This document shows, piece by piece, positions 24,413 to 36,420 of a stretch of DNA of 64,000 bases. Under the pieces are notes generated by a model, which was not told the origin of the DNA, ran no database searches, and saw only the letters and a list, made by a program, of their open reading frames with translations. The translations under genes and the position numbers were made by a program. Every line of letters begins with the position of its first letter. Position 1 is the first letter of the stretch. The stretch comes from Dipteris shenzhenensis (taxonomy: Eukaryota > Polypodiophyta > Polypodiopsida > Gleicheniales): the NCBI GenBank assembly GCA_047967505.1, contig CM106538.1. One strand, 5' to 3'.

Positions 24413-25565
24413 CCTATGCAACAAATAGAGATGAAGCTAATAATCTTCTACCTCCTATAGAAGCTTTTAACCTTGAGGTAAAGAAATAAACACTTTGATC
24501 TTACTTCAATTATAATACTTTTGGAAAATGGTTAGTGGGTGGTATGAAACTAAAAGCCCAGTAATAGTGATCAAGAAGGTAGGGAAAACAAAAAGGAAAA
24601 ATAAAGAATTGAGAAAGGATGACCTTAGCTACCCAAAGATAAAGGCCCCATAGTGATGAAATTATGCAACACGTGCCTAAAATGAAGTGATGTGATCCAC
24701 AAAACATTTTAACTATTGCAAATTTTATCACCTAGCGGTGTTCATGATGTCAAGCTAAGCTACAAGATAAAGCTTTGCAATGCTCATGCCTAGCCCATGA
24801 TAAAGCAACACTATTGTAGTTAAGCAACACCGACGCAAAAGGATAAACATGTCACAATGCATGAGGGACTATTTTTTAAAACTTAGTGAACAATTACACT
24901 CTTATGACTTGGCCACACAACAAATGCTAAGTGACATCACCTATCCCTAAAGGATGTGACACAAATAAATACAATAATTTAATGGGAAAAAATAAAAATG
25001 GATGTGTCTTTACCACGTGGCTAGCATTGCCTAAGTCCTACATTCTATGACCTTTTGTGGTTGGTCTTTTCTGATAAAGTGTGAATCAAAGCCAAAGCTA
25101 TGGCCATTTCATCTAGGTATAGGTGAGGATTTCATAGACCCTCTCTTTGTATTCCTATGCATAGTTCATATATTTGATCTAATAAAGTTGCACTCAGCTT
25201 TTCTATCATCATGTTCTCAATTGTGATTCTTACCTCTTTCTTAGGATTTTGAGGTTAGTAAATCGACATAATTGATGGTACTTGTGTTGCTCTATCAAAT
25301 GGCACGTTTTGATAGTACATATGTTGGTCTCTTAGATGGACTTACTTCATCATGTTGTCATCTAGGCTTATGACAAGTTTAAAGCATAGTTTAAAAGAAA
25401 CTAGATTTTGAGACATGGGACACTACATGGAATAACAAGTCAATGGCTAGATTTAATCAACTCGTCTAAGATGAGCTACATTGACCTTTTAGACAAAGAA
25501 AAAGAAAAAGTGAAAAGAGAAGAATCTATAGATCAAGTTAATATGAGGTTGTTAGTAGGGGTTGG

Positions 25566-26110
25566 TGTAGGATCCTAGTGGTATTAGCATTAATGGAGTA
25601 AGTACCCATGTCTAATTAGAACTTTTCTTTGGGTTGGGATTTTTAGGAACAACGCGATAACGAAGCAATAATGCAAGATGTGAAATGCATAAAACACACA
25701 ATATAGAAAGTGCACATAATTGAAGAGACAGAGAGTTACCGATATATGTGGTTCACCCACTGTGGGCTATGTTCTCAAAGAAACAACAAATTTCTAGCAA
25801 GTAATAAGATACATGATACAAGAAATATATCCACTGCTCTCCTGCTATGTGAGCCACACCCTTATCTTACAAATTTGACACCACAATTCATGAGCATCTC
25901 ATGCACCGATTTTCATGTATTTTTGGCTTTGGAGGCATTGCCCTCAAACTCTCGCCAAGGGGACCTAATGCATGTTGTCAACCCTCCTTGGAACTCCCCG
26001 GTGATAATACTAGGGGAGCAACGCCCCCCTTCATTGGATGGGTATAAGCACTCCTATATCCAAAGCATGGCAAAAAACAATCACTGAAAAAACATCAAGC
26101 TCCACGTACA
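25566..26110 (-). repeat. Copia LTR, array copy 1 (~545 bp)
   Basis: On the plus strand it starts 'tgtaggatcctagtgg' and ends 'agctccacgtaca', with TGTA/TACA ends. On the minus strand it is preceded by a polypurine-type 'aagtgggagat' and, further up, by a copia RNase H C-terminus, so this is the 3' LTR of a minus-strand copia element whose body is missing. Confidence 0.75.
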
Positions 26111-26204
26111 ATAATCTCCCACTTGGAGACTGATCACAATAACTCCATTGTTACTACACTCACTGAAATTCCCTGGATCTAGCTCTCGTATTATTCTTCA
26201 TTCT

Positions 26205-26325
26205 TGAAGACCAATTGAAATTGAGCAAGAGCTCAACTTCTCCCTGGTTACCAGCTTAGTCAACATGTTTACAAGATTTTGACTAGTGTGTATCTTTTCC
26301 TTTTCTAACTTTCAACTGTCCATCC
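26205..26325 (-). pseudogene. Copia RNase H C-terminus, array copy 1
   Basis: Reverse-complement reading gives KIHTSQNLVNMLTKLVTREKL and then a natural-looking stop. This matches the end of copia polyproteins just before the polypurine tract and 3' LTR. Confidence 0.75.
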
Positions 26326-27063
26326 TACAAAATAGATCAGATGAAATGATATCCACAGTCGTCTCAAAAGTTGTTTTCCCAACAGCTCATATAACAAGAT
26401 TGAAAAACAGACCTGCATTAAGTTCCAATGCCATATGTTGATTGGTTTACAAATGTTCATAGTTTTATTACCACCTTGCATGCATGTATTGTTTTTGCAT
26501 CTTTATACCATCAATTAAACGAAATCTACGTCATCTCTTTAAAACTTGTCGATTCATTATTTAAGGCTATGGATCTATTACAAGATTTTGAGGACAAACA
26601 AAGCGTATAATTGTAAGAAATCACCTTATCTCAAATGCGCATCTCTCTGGTATCTCTCTCTACTTTGTGGAAAACACCAAAATGCTAATTACATGCAAAG
26701 CCTTATAGGAGATTTATAGAGTCTTGAATAACATGTCGAAACTTTAGGATAGCAGAGAGAAATGGAAAAGCAGCTTTAAAAGAATTTGAAATTAAAAAAT
26801 CCTTTTCATCCTTGAGAAATTATGTACCCTACTTTGGCTCATCCTGCGCCATCTGTTTGTGGCATGCCTCACTCAAGAGCGGTTATTCAAATAATGTAGG
26901 AGATCCTCTCAATTAATTGGAAGGCAATTCTTGTGGGAGATCCATGTAAAATCAAACAGGAAGCTGATTAGAGCAAATGCATTGTGTTTTATTTGGATAG
27001 ATAGAAATAATATACAGTTCTATCAAGTGCATTCTAATCTAGAATTGGCTTTTGTATCTTGGT

Positions 27064-27254
27064 GCCAGTAGCACTCTTAGGAGTAGCGAAAGGGAAGGAA
27101 TAGTGATTCTTTGCCATCTTTGGTAAACTCTTCTATCTCATCCTGATGCTGTGAAGATCTTTGGACCAACTTCAGGATGAGATAGAAGAGTTTACCAAGG
27201 ATGGAAAAGAATCACCATTCCTCCCCTTTCACTACTCCTAACAGTGCTATTGGC
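27064..27254. repeat. Long foldback repeat, array copy 2
   Basis: Same hairpin as in unit 1 with a few substitutions. Both arms are retained. Confidence 0.92.
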
Positions 27255-29242
27255 CCTATGCAACAAATAGAGATGGTGCTAATAATCTTCTACCTCCTAT
27301 AGAAGGTTTTAACCTTGAGGTAAAAAAATAAACACTTTGATCTTACTTCAATTGTGATACTTTTTAAAAATGGTCAGTAGGTGGTATGAAACTAAAAAGC
27401 CCAGTAATAGTGATCAAGAAGGTAGGGACAACAAAAAGGAAAAATAAAGAATTGCGAAAGGATGACCTTAGTTACCCAAAGATAAAGGCCCCATAGTGAT
27501 GACATTATGCAACTTGTGCCTAAAATGAAGTGATGTGATCCACAAAACATTTTAACTATTGCAAATTTTATCACCTAGCAGTGTTCATGATGTCAAGCTA
27601 AGCTACAAGATAAAGCTTTGCAATGCTCATGCCTAGCCCATGATAAAGCAACACTATTGTAGTTAAGCAACATCGACGCAAACGGATAGACATGTCGCAA
27701 TGCATGAGGGACTATTTTTTAAAACTTACTGATCAATTACACTCTTATGACTTGGCCACACAACAAATGCTAAGTGACATCACCTAGCCCTAAAGGATGT
27801 GACACATAAATAAATACAATAAATTAATGGGAAAAAATAAAAATGGATGTGTCTTTACCACGTGGCTAGCATTGCCATTAGAAGCACACACGTCTTTGCC
27901 TAAGTCCTACATTCTATGACCTTTTGTGGTTGGTCTTTTTTAGCATTACTGAGATACTCTAGTTGCACTCATGGTTGAAAGTGCTTATGCTTGTTTAGAA
28001 GCCATAGAGTAGCTCTCCCATTATCTAGGGTAGATTTATATATAGTAATACTCAAAGTTGTGATTGAATTTCTACCTCTTTTGTGTAGCACAACCACCAA
28101 ATTTACATCAATATTTTGCTTCTTCATGTCTTTTGAAGCTAAATTCAAAATTCATTGTGCATTCCATATATTGTTAAACCATGTTCTTATGTCTAGAGCC
28201 CATCCACATGTAAGCAACTTCCACTTAACCTTCTGTGGTGGCTTATAGCTTCCAAAAGTAAAATACAAAAAAAAAGCATAAAGACTATCGTACATAATTC
28301 TTTTAGTAAAAGCCAAGTGAAATAAATGTCAATGCTTTATGCCACTCATTTATCAAAATAAACCAAACCCCTTGTAGTCAAAACATCTAATGCTCCTACC
28401 ATTACTTCCATTCACCCAACCATCAAAATTAGTAAAAAATCAATGGATGTGAATCACACGCTCAACCTTGATATCTTAGCAAGATACAAATCTCCGTCAG
28501 AGGGCATGGTCAAAGGATCCACAATAGTAGAGCAACAAAGGGCAAGGGAGCAGCCTAGGGGGGTCACTTTGTACAACATGGGACATTATATGCTCGTTAA
28601 TGGAAGTGGAGCCTTTAATTTGAGGTTTCTTATTGCCCATTTATGAATAGGAGGGGTTTTTTAATATACCTATCTAATATAATTATCATATGTATATGTA
28701 AAAAGGGGAGCTTTAAAATCAAAATTTGCAACATCTATATGTACAAAAGAGGGGAGACCAACTAGGGCACCACGATGTTGGAAAAATACAATTAGCATTA
28801 GTTTGTGTGAGCGGGGAGTGCTGGTACTTTGATTAACCTAAGTTTTGAGAAGATAGTGTGCTTGCTCGCATGTGTTACATGGTTTTTTTATATAGTGCTT
28901 GCCCCAAGGAGACTAGCCAACCCCAACATATTATCTTGAGGTATACACTCTCATAGATGCCTACTAATGATGTTCAACTTGATACTACACAAATAGAAAA
29001 GCCTATGATGTGATGAGGGAAATGAAACACAGAGAAGAGATGAGTGAAAGGTTAAGTGGCCATCCCCTAGTAGTGTGGAATTATTGGTGGGGAGTATGTG
29101 TCATCACAATAATGATGACGAAGAGTCCATATTCCCAATTATAAAGCCAATTCTCACATTATGTAGCACATTCTTGATTAGTGCCCGACCCTCTTGAGAT
29201 ATTCACAATAGCACAATGAGGGGCCACCTTCGTTAGCAAGTC

Positions 29243-29281
<39 letters not shown>
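29243..29281. repeat. (GT)n microsatellite
   Basis: About nineteen GT units, followed shortly by a short CA run (29313-29325). Present only in the middle array unit, because the flanking units lack this stretch. Confidence 0.95.
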
Positions 29282-29284
<3 letters not shown>

Positions 29285-29803
29285 CTGCATATGAAGAAGC
29301 ACACCCGCGCACACACACACACATAGATATAACTATAAAACGTAAATCCCTCAATCTAATAAAGTGTGAATCAGATCCAAAGCTATGGCCATTTCATCTA
29401 GGTATAGGTGAGGATTTCATAGACCCTCTCTTTGTATTCCTATGCATAGTTCATATATTTGATCTAATAAAGTTGCACTCAGCTTTTCTATCGTCATGTT
29501 CTCAATTGTGATTCTTGCCTCTTTCTTAGGATTTTGAGTAGTAGTAAATCGAGATAATTGATGGTACTTATGTAGCTCTCTCAAATGGCACGTTTTGATA
29601 GTACATGTGTTGGCCTCTTAGATGGACTTACTTCATCATGTTGTCGTCTAGGCTTATGACAAGTTTAAAGCATAGTTTAAAAGCAACTAGATTTTGAGAC
29701 ATGCGGCACTACATGGAATAACAAGTCAATGGCTAGATTTAATCAACTCGTCTAACATGAGCTACATTGACCTTTTAGATATGAGGTTGTTAGTAGGGGT
29801 TGG

Positions 29804-30347
29804 TGTAGGATCCTAGTGGTATTAGCATCAATGGAGTAAGTACCCATGTCTAATTAGAACTTTTCTTTGGGTTGAAATTTTTTGGAACAACTCAATAATG
29901 AAGAAATAATGTGAGATGTGAAATGCATAAATCACACAATATAGAAAGTGCACATAATTGAAGAGACAGAGAGTTACCGATATATGTGGTTCACCCACTG
30001 TGGGCTATGTTCTTAAAGAAACAACGAATTCCTAGCAAGTAATAAGATACATGATACAAGCAATATATCCACTACTCTCCTGCTATGTGAGCCACACCCT
30101 TATCTTACAAATTTGACACCATAATTCATGAGCATCTTATGCACCAATTTTCATGTATTTTTGGCTTTGGAGGCATTGCCCTCGAACCCTCGCCAAGGGG
30201 ACCTAGTGCATGTCATCAACCCTCCTTGAAACTCCCCCGTGATAATACTAGGGGAGCAATCCCCTCTCCATTGGATGGGTATAAGCACTCCTGGATCCCA
30301 AGCATGGCAAAAAACAATCGCTGAAAAAACATCAAGCTCCACGTACA
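29804..30347 (-). repeat. Copia LTR, array copy 2 (~544 bp)
   Basis: Same start and end as the unit 1 copy. The RNase H C-terminal scrap follows at about 30442-30565 on the minus strand. Confidence 0.75.
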
Positions 30348-31072
30348 ATACTCTCCCACTTGGAGACTGATCACAATAACTCCACTATTACTACACTCAC
30401 TGAAATTCCCTGGATCTAGCTCTCATATTGTTGCTCATTCTTGAAGACCAATTGAAATTGAGCAAGAGCTCAACTTCTCCCTGGTTACCACCTTAGTCAA
30501 CATGTTTACAAGATTTTGACTAGTGTGTATCTTTTCCTTTTCTAACTTTCAACTGTCCATCCTACAAAATAGATCAAATGAAATGATATCCACAATCGTC
30601 TCAAAAGTTGTTTTCCCAAAAGCTCATATAACAAGATTGAAAAACAGACTTGCATTAAGTTCCAATGCCATATGTTGATTGGTTTACAAATGTTCATAGT
30701 TTTATTACCACCTTACATGCATGTATTGTTTTTGCATCTTTATACCATCAATTAAACGAAATCTACGCCATCTCTTTAAAACTTATCGATTCATTATTTA
30801 AGGCTATGGATCTATTACAAGATTTTGAGGACAAACAAAGCGTATAATTGTAAGAATTCACCTTATCTCAAATGCGCATGTCTCTGGTATCTCTCTCTAC
30901 TTTGTAGAAAACACCAAAATGCTAATTATATGCAAAGCCTTACAGGAGATTTATAGAGTCTTGAATAACATGTGGAAACTTTAGGATAGCAGAGAGAAAT
31001 GGAAAAGTAGCTTTAAAAGAATTTGAAATTTAAAAATCCTTTTTATCCTTGAGAAATTATGTACCCTAATTT

Positions 31073-31132
31073 CTCAAGAAATTAGGGTATGTACCCTTTT
31101 TATCCTTGAGAAATTATGTACCCTAATTTCAT
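31073..31132. repeat. Small local duplication in array unit 3
   Basis: The phrase 'gagaaattatgtaccctaat' is repeated with an inverted copy between, forming a short hairpin absent from units 1 and 2. Confidence 0.75.
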
Positions 31133-31339
31133 CCTGTACCATCTGTTTGTGGCATGCCTCACTCAAGAGCGGTTATTCAAATAATGTAGGAGATCCTCTC
31201 AATTAATTGGAAGGCAATTCTTGTGGGAGATGCATGTAAAATCAAATAGGAAGCTCATTGTGGTTTATTTGGATAGATAGAAATAATATGCAGTTCTATC
31301 AAGTGCATTCTAATCCAGAATTGGCTTTTGTATCTTCGT

Positions 31340-31520
31340 GACAGTAGCACTCTTAGGAGTAGTGAAAGGGGAGGAATGGTGATTCTTTGCCACCTTTGGT
31401 AAACTCTTCTATCTCATCCTGAAGCTCGTCTATAGCATCAGGATGAGATAGAAGAGTTTACCAAAGATGGCAAAGAATCACCATTCCTCCCCTTTCACTA
31501 CTCCTAACACTGCTACTGGC
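31340..31520. repeat. Long foldback repeat, array copy 3
   Basis: Arms of about 80 nt with a shorter loop than copies 1 and 2. This is the best-paired of the three copies by eye. Confidence 0.92.
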
Positions 31521-33415
31521 CCTATGCAACAAATAGAGATGGTGCTAATAATCTTCTACCTCCTATAGAAGGTTTTAACCTTGAGGTAAAACAATAAACA
31601 CTTCGATCTTACTTCAATTGTGATACTTCTGGAAAATGGTCAGCGGGTGGTATGAAACTAAAAAGCCCAGTAATAGTGATCAAGAAGGTAGGGACAACAA
31701 AAAGGAAAAATAAAGAATTGCGAAAGGATGACCTTAGTTACCCAAAGATAAAGGCCCCATAGTGATGAAATTATGCAACACGTGCCTTAAATGAAGTGAT
31801 GTGATCCACAAAACATTTTAACTATTGCAAATTTTATCACCTAGCAGTGTTCATGATGTCAAGCTAAGCTACAAGATAAAGCTTTGCAATGCTCATGCCT
31901 AGCCCATGATAAAGCAACACTATTGTAGTTAAGCAACATCGACGCAAAAGGATAGACATGTCGCAATGCATGAGGGACTATTTTTTAAAACTTACTGATC
32001 AATTACACTCTTATGACTTGGCCACACAACAAATGCTAAGTGACATCACCTAGCCCTAAAGGATGTGACACATAAATAAATACAATAAATTAATGGGAAA
32101 AAATAAAAATGGATGTGTCTTTGCCACGTGGCTAGCATTGCCATTAGAAGCACACATGTCTTTGCCTAAGTCCTACATTCTATGACCTTTTGTGGTTGGT
32201 GTTTTTTAGCATTACTGAGCTACTCTAGTTGCACTCATGGTTGAAAGTGCTTATGCTTGTTTAGAAGCCATAGAGTAGCTCTCCCATTATCTAGGGCAGA
32301 TTTATATATAGTAATACTCAAAGTTGGATTGAATTTCTACCTCTTTTTTGTGGCACAACCACCAAATTCACTTCAATATTTTGCTTCTTCATGTCTTTTG
32401 AAGCTAAATTCAAAATTCATTGTGCATTCCATATATTATTAAACCATGTTCTTATGTCTAGAGCCCATCCAAAATGTAAGCAACTTACACTTAACCTTCT
32501 TTGGTGGCTTATAGCTTGCAAAAGTAAAATACAAAAAAAAGCATAAAGACTATCGTACATAATTCTTTTAGTAAAAGCCAAGTGAAATAAATGTCAATGC
32601 TTTATGCCACTCATTTATCAAAATAAACCAAACCCCTTGTAGTCAGAACTTCTATTGCTCCTACCATTACTTCCATTCACCCAACCATCAAAATTAGTAA
32701 AAAATCAATGGATGTGAATAACACGCTCAACCTTGATATCTTAGCAAGATACAAATCTCCGTCAGAGGGCATGGTCAAAGGATCCACAATAGTAGAGCAA
32801 CAAAGGGCAAGGGAGCAGCCTTAGGGGGGTCACTTTGTACCACATGGGACATTATATGCTCGTTAATGGAAGTGGAACCTTTACTTTGAGGTTTCTTATT
32901 GCCCATTTATGAATAGGACGGGTTTTTTAATATACCTATCTAATATAATTATCGTATGTATATGTAAAAAGGGGAGCTTTAAAATCAAATTTGGCAACAT
33001 CTGTATGTACAAAAGAGGGGAAACCAAATAGGACACCACGATGTTGGAAAAATACAATTAGCATTAGTTTGTGTGAGCGGGGAGTGCTGGTACTTTGATT
33101 AACGTAAGTTTTAAGAAGATAGTGTGCTTACTCGCATGTGTTACATGGTTTTTTTATATAGTGCTTGCCCCAAGGAGACTAGCCAACCCCAACATAATAT
33201 CTTGAGGTATACACTCTCATAGAGACCTACTAATGATGTTCAACTTGATACTACACAAATAGAAAAGCCTATGATGTGATGAGGTAAATGAAACACAGAG
33301 AAGAGACTCCACGTACAATAATCTCCCACTTGGAGACTGACCTTATCTCAAATGCGCATCTCTCTGGTATCTCTCTACTTTGTGGAAAACACCAAAATGC
33401 TAATCACATGCAAAG

Positions 33416-33940
33416 GGCTTTGTCTACCAAAGGATACTTTAGGACATAATCATCCAATCTCACAAAATTCCCTTAAATAAAAAAGGCTTATAAAAAAAGA
33501 CTATATATTCTCTCTTCTAATGTAGCACCATTATTCAAAAGTCTCCCCTCCCCTCCCCAAAAAAAATGCATGTGAATTTATTACATCAATCTTTCAAAAT
33601 AGCTTTTTCCATAACGATACATTCATGACGTAATCAAAAGCCCACGCCAAAGTAGCACACCTCTACATCCCAACATGAAGACCAAGTTGTTTCGATTTCT
33701 TTTGGTAGTTGAAGTTATTGCAATCAAAGATGGACTCACACTTAAATATCTTATAGAGACCTTCCCATTCGTGAGATCTAAATATAGATGTAGGTATCAA
33801 ATTTTCTTATAACTTACACGTCTTATCTCAAGTGCGTGCATTGAGGGTTGTGTAAGTAGTGATTGCATTGGGCGATATTGAAAATGAGACCTTTGTGGGG
33901 GAAGATTGGGAAGGCCCTCAAGCTACACATTGGTGCAAAC
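33416..33940. other. Unassigned DNA right of the array
   Basis: AT-rich, with no recognisable gene or element. Confidence 0.4.
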
Positions 33941-33949
33941 CTTGTGCAC

Positions 33950-34022
33950 CGAGACTTGAAAGTGAACCGTGCTGACCTTGTGGCAAAGGCGCTAACCTCT
34001 AAGACCAAGTTGGATCGAGACC
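33950..34022 (+). mobile_element. tRNA-derived SINE-like head
   Basis: A box A-like 'tggcaaaggcg' (about 33982) and a box B-like 'ggatcgagacc' (about 34013) are spaced as in a tRNA gene or SINE. No intact cloverleaf could be drawn, so a functional tRNA is unlikely. The body and 3' end of a SINE could not be defined. Confidence 0.45.
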
Positions 34023-34534
34023 GATGAATGGCGTCCCTTTAACGTTGGGGCATCACTGAAAGGGTGTGTCGAGTGGGATCCCTAGAGAAAACCCCTAAAG
34101 TACGACATCCAAGGACTCGTAGACAACATAACAATGCCAAATTTGAGATCGTGAGAATCTTGAGCGGCTTTTCCCAACAACGCTTCAAAGCAACCAAGAG
34201 CCACCAATCTAACACGAGACGCACTCGAGAAATATAGGAAGAATGGTTGTCTAGTGCAAAGGCAAACAACAGCGTGAGTAGAGATGTCTTGAGGTGAGAG
34301 CTAGGGGGCTAGTCCGAGGCAATAGAAACCATGAAGCAAGGAACATGAGACCAACCGTGAAGGAGATACGAACTTGAGGGCAAGCCCAAGCTAGGAAGCA
34401 AGCCTAAGTGCTAGGTTGGGAGCAAGCTAAGACTCGAAGCCCGATGCAACTGGGGTTGTGAGCCTTAGTTGTGCCTAACATAGCGTGATGCCACTACAAC
34501 TGAGAAACAACTAGCAAAGAGGCTTGTCACATTA

Positions 34535-34605
34535 CACTGGGCCCCCGCACTAAGAGAGATTCAAACTCTCATTTGATCACCACCTCCCGCATGCTAACCG
34601 AGGGA
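34535..34605 (-). mobile_element. tRNA-like / SINE-like promoter motif, opposite strand
   Basis: The reverse complement shows 'ggttagcatgcgggaggtgg' (box A-like) and 'gagagtttgaatctctc' (a T-arm with a 5-bp stem and a 7-nt loop). This could be a tRNA relic or a SINE head. The spacing is right, but the acceptor stem is not clear. Confidence 0.4.
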
Positions 34606-35495
34606 TCGTATAAGAAAGATGCATACACAAATGTGGAAAAGCAACGACAACATTGCAATTTGTAACAGCCCAAAGAAGCCAAGAAACTCTTTGGAAAATT
34701 ATCTAAATGGTAAATGAAGACAAACGAGTTATCCGAGACAATTAGCAAAATACGTAAGTGAAATACATGATCTATTATTAAAATCTGTCCAAGCCATTGA
34801 AAATCAGATGAAAATGAACGTTAAAGTATGCCAATACGATGCAATTACTATTGCATTGAATTACGAGGACGTAAGAGACAAAATTCGTCGTCCGAAGCTT
34901 GAAAGAGGAGATTTATAAGAAACGATAACATACAACCAACAAGTCATTGAACTAACTAAGCTGGGATAGCTGGTAGCCAACAAAGTTCCCTATGGTAGCA
35001 CAATCGTCGTCAAAAACTCCTCTACCTCCAAGGCAATAAGTGTCCTAGAGCTTGGCAAAATCTCCTTTACCTCCAAGGCAAAAAGAGTCCTAAAGCTTAG
35101 GGGCTTCAGTTCAACTAGCGGGATGCCTCATATTATTGTGTGTTCCTGTTACTTGATAGTAATTAGAACCTTACCAAGACCCATAGCACCCATGGGTCAA
35201 GCCCAACAAGTTGGCATCAACTCCGTCAACATGGGCATAGATCATGTGCCATTCATCATATTAACTATGCGCACATGTGCTTTGATTAGGACCGACTTCA
35301 AAATGATAAGGTATAGTGGAATGCAAGGTACAAAGAGATGCGAATTCCACACTCCCGCTCTCTTAACAAAGCCCCAACAAGAGGTAAATTCAAGCAAAAA
35401 GGGTATAACACCATTCGTGCTTTTTTTGTGAAGTCACAAGTCCACGTGACAAATACATTAACGAAAACATTTACACCCTAATGCTGAATATAGAA
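34606..35495. other. Unassigned DNA with a ~44-bp duplication
   Basis: A short 'ctacctccaaggcaa' block is repeated at about 35024 and 35069. No protein domain recognised. Confidence 0.4.
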
Positions 35496-35499
35496 GTAC

Positions 35500-36420
35500 A
35501 TACAACATCAAACGGCTCACTATTTTCATTAAGCATTCGATGGAATCCAAAGTTTAACAGGCATACAGATCCGATGCCTAGACCAATAACAATTCAATAG
35601 ATCTCATCTTTTCTCCATTTTTAAATGAACTCGGTGGTTGGAACATTGTCATATTTTTGCTAAATATGATTCAAACAGAACAATAATCAACACACCACAT
35701 CCACACAACAAATACCTTTCTTACCTAGCAGTTTCTGCACCAATCAAACTGAGAAAGCAAGACTCCTGAAAGGCACGTGAGCGCTTTTGAATCCCATCAG
35801 GAGAATCTTGCTATTCTAGACAGGCAAATGAGTGCTATGAAAGCGATCTCAGGAAATAAGCGAGCTGAGCAAATTAGGTTGGAAACCAACAATTGTGAAG
35901 TGACACACACTACGTCATGCCACCTATCATATCATGAAGTAAAGCGAGCAGTATTCGATCTCATAAATAATTGCCTCAACACGGCTCAGTGTTTTCTTGA
36001 CAATTGGATGGAATCAATAGTTTCACAGGCATTAAAATTGGATTCCTACAGTTCAATTGATCTCAATAATGTCGTGTTTTGCTAAATGTATATCAGACTT
36101 TGCTGGCCTAGGATTCAAACAAAAACACAATCAACATCCCAAATCTGCAGGAGGAAGTACCTTTCTTACCTCACAGCTTTTGCACCAACTAAACAGAGCC
36201 CAAGATGCAAAGGCACATGAGTGTTCTGTAAATCTTACCAGTGAAGATTTTACCAGGAGAATCTTGTAGCCAAATGCAGTTATGAAGATATAACCATCAA
36301 TAATATACGGAGAACCCAATAGTAGGAAACGAGCGAGTTCAGCAATCATGGTCATCAAATTAAAAACCAACATCTGTAAGCAGCACTTACTGCCTCATCT
36401 CACCTATCATATCATGACCT
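35500..36420. repeat. Tandem duplication at the 3' end of U1-70K (~450 bp x 2)
   Basis: Two diverged copies, about 35500-35945 and 35960-36420, share 'ggaatcaaagttt'-like, 'caaacagaac/aaaaacacaatcaac', 'taccttcttacct' and 'cctatcatatcatga' phrases in the same order. The right copy contains the proposed last exon of U1-70K; the left is a degenerate partner. Confidence 0.65.

Larger units (their letters stand above)
23861..33415. repeat. Large tandem array, ~4.24-kb unit, three copies
   Basis: The junction 'acatgcaaag' then 'ccttayaggagatttatag' marks the unit boundaries. Units are 23861-26700, 26701-30937 and 30938-33415. The middle one is full length (4237 bp). Unit 1 lacks about 1.4 kb at 25070/25071, matching 27941-29356 of unit 2. 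Unit 3 jumps at 33306/33307 and again within the last 110 bases, ending exactly on the boundary phrase. Unit 1 starts inside LINE ORF2, so the LINE was part of the DNA that was amplified. Each unit carries a LINE 3' end and a foldback hairpin; units 1 and 2 also carry a copia LTR with RNase H scrap. Copies differ by a few percent by eye. Confidence 0.93.

Noticed and set aside
29245-29511. Cys-Val repeat protein
   Set aside because: Translation of a (GT)n microsatellite.
26428-30847. 60-aa frame present in two array units (26428-26610, 30665-30847)
   Set aside because: Its conservation is explained by the recent tandem duplication; no domain or start context.
33950-34022. Functional tRNA gene
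   Set aside because: Box A and box B are present but no acceptor, D and anticodon stems can be paired.
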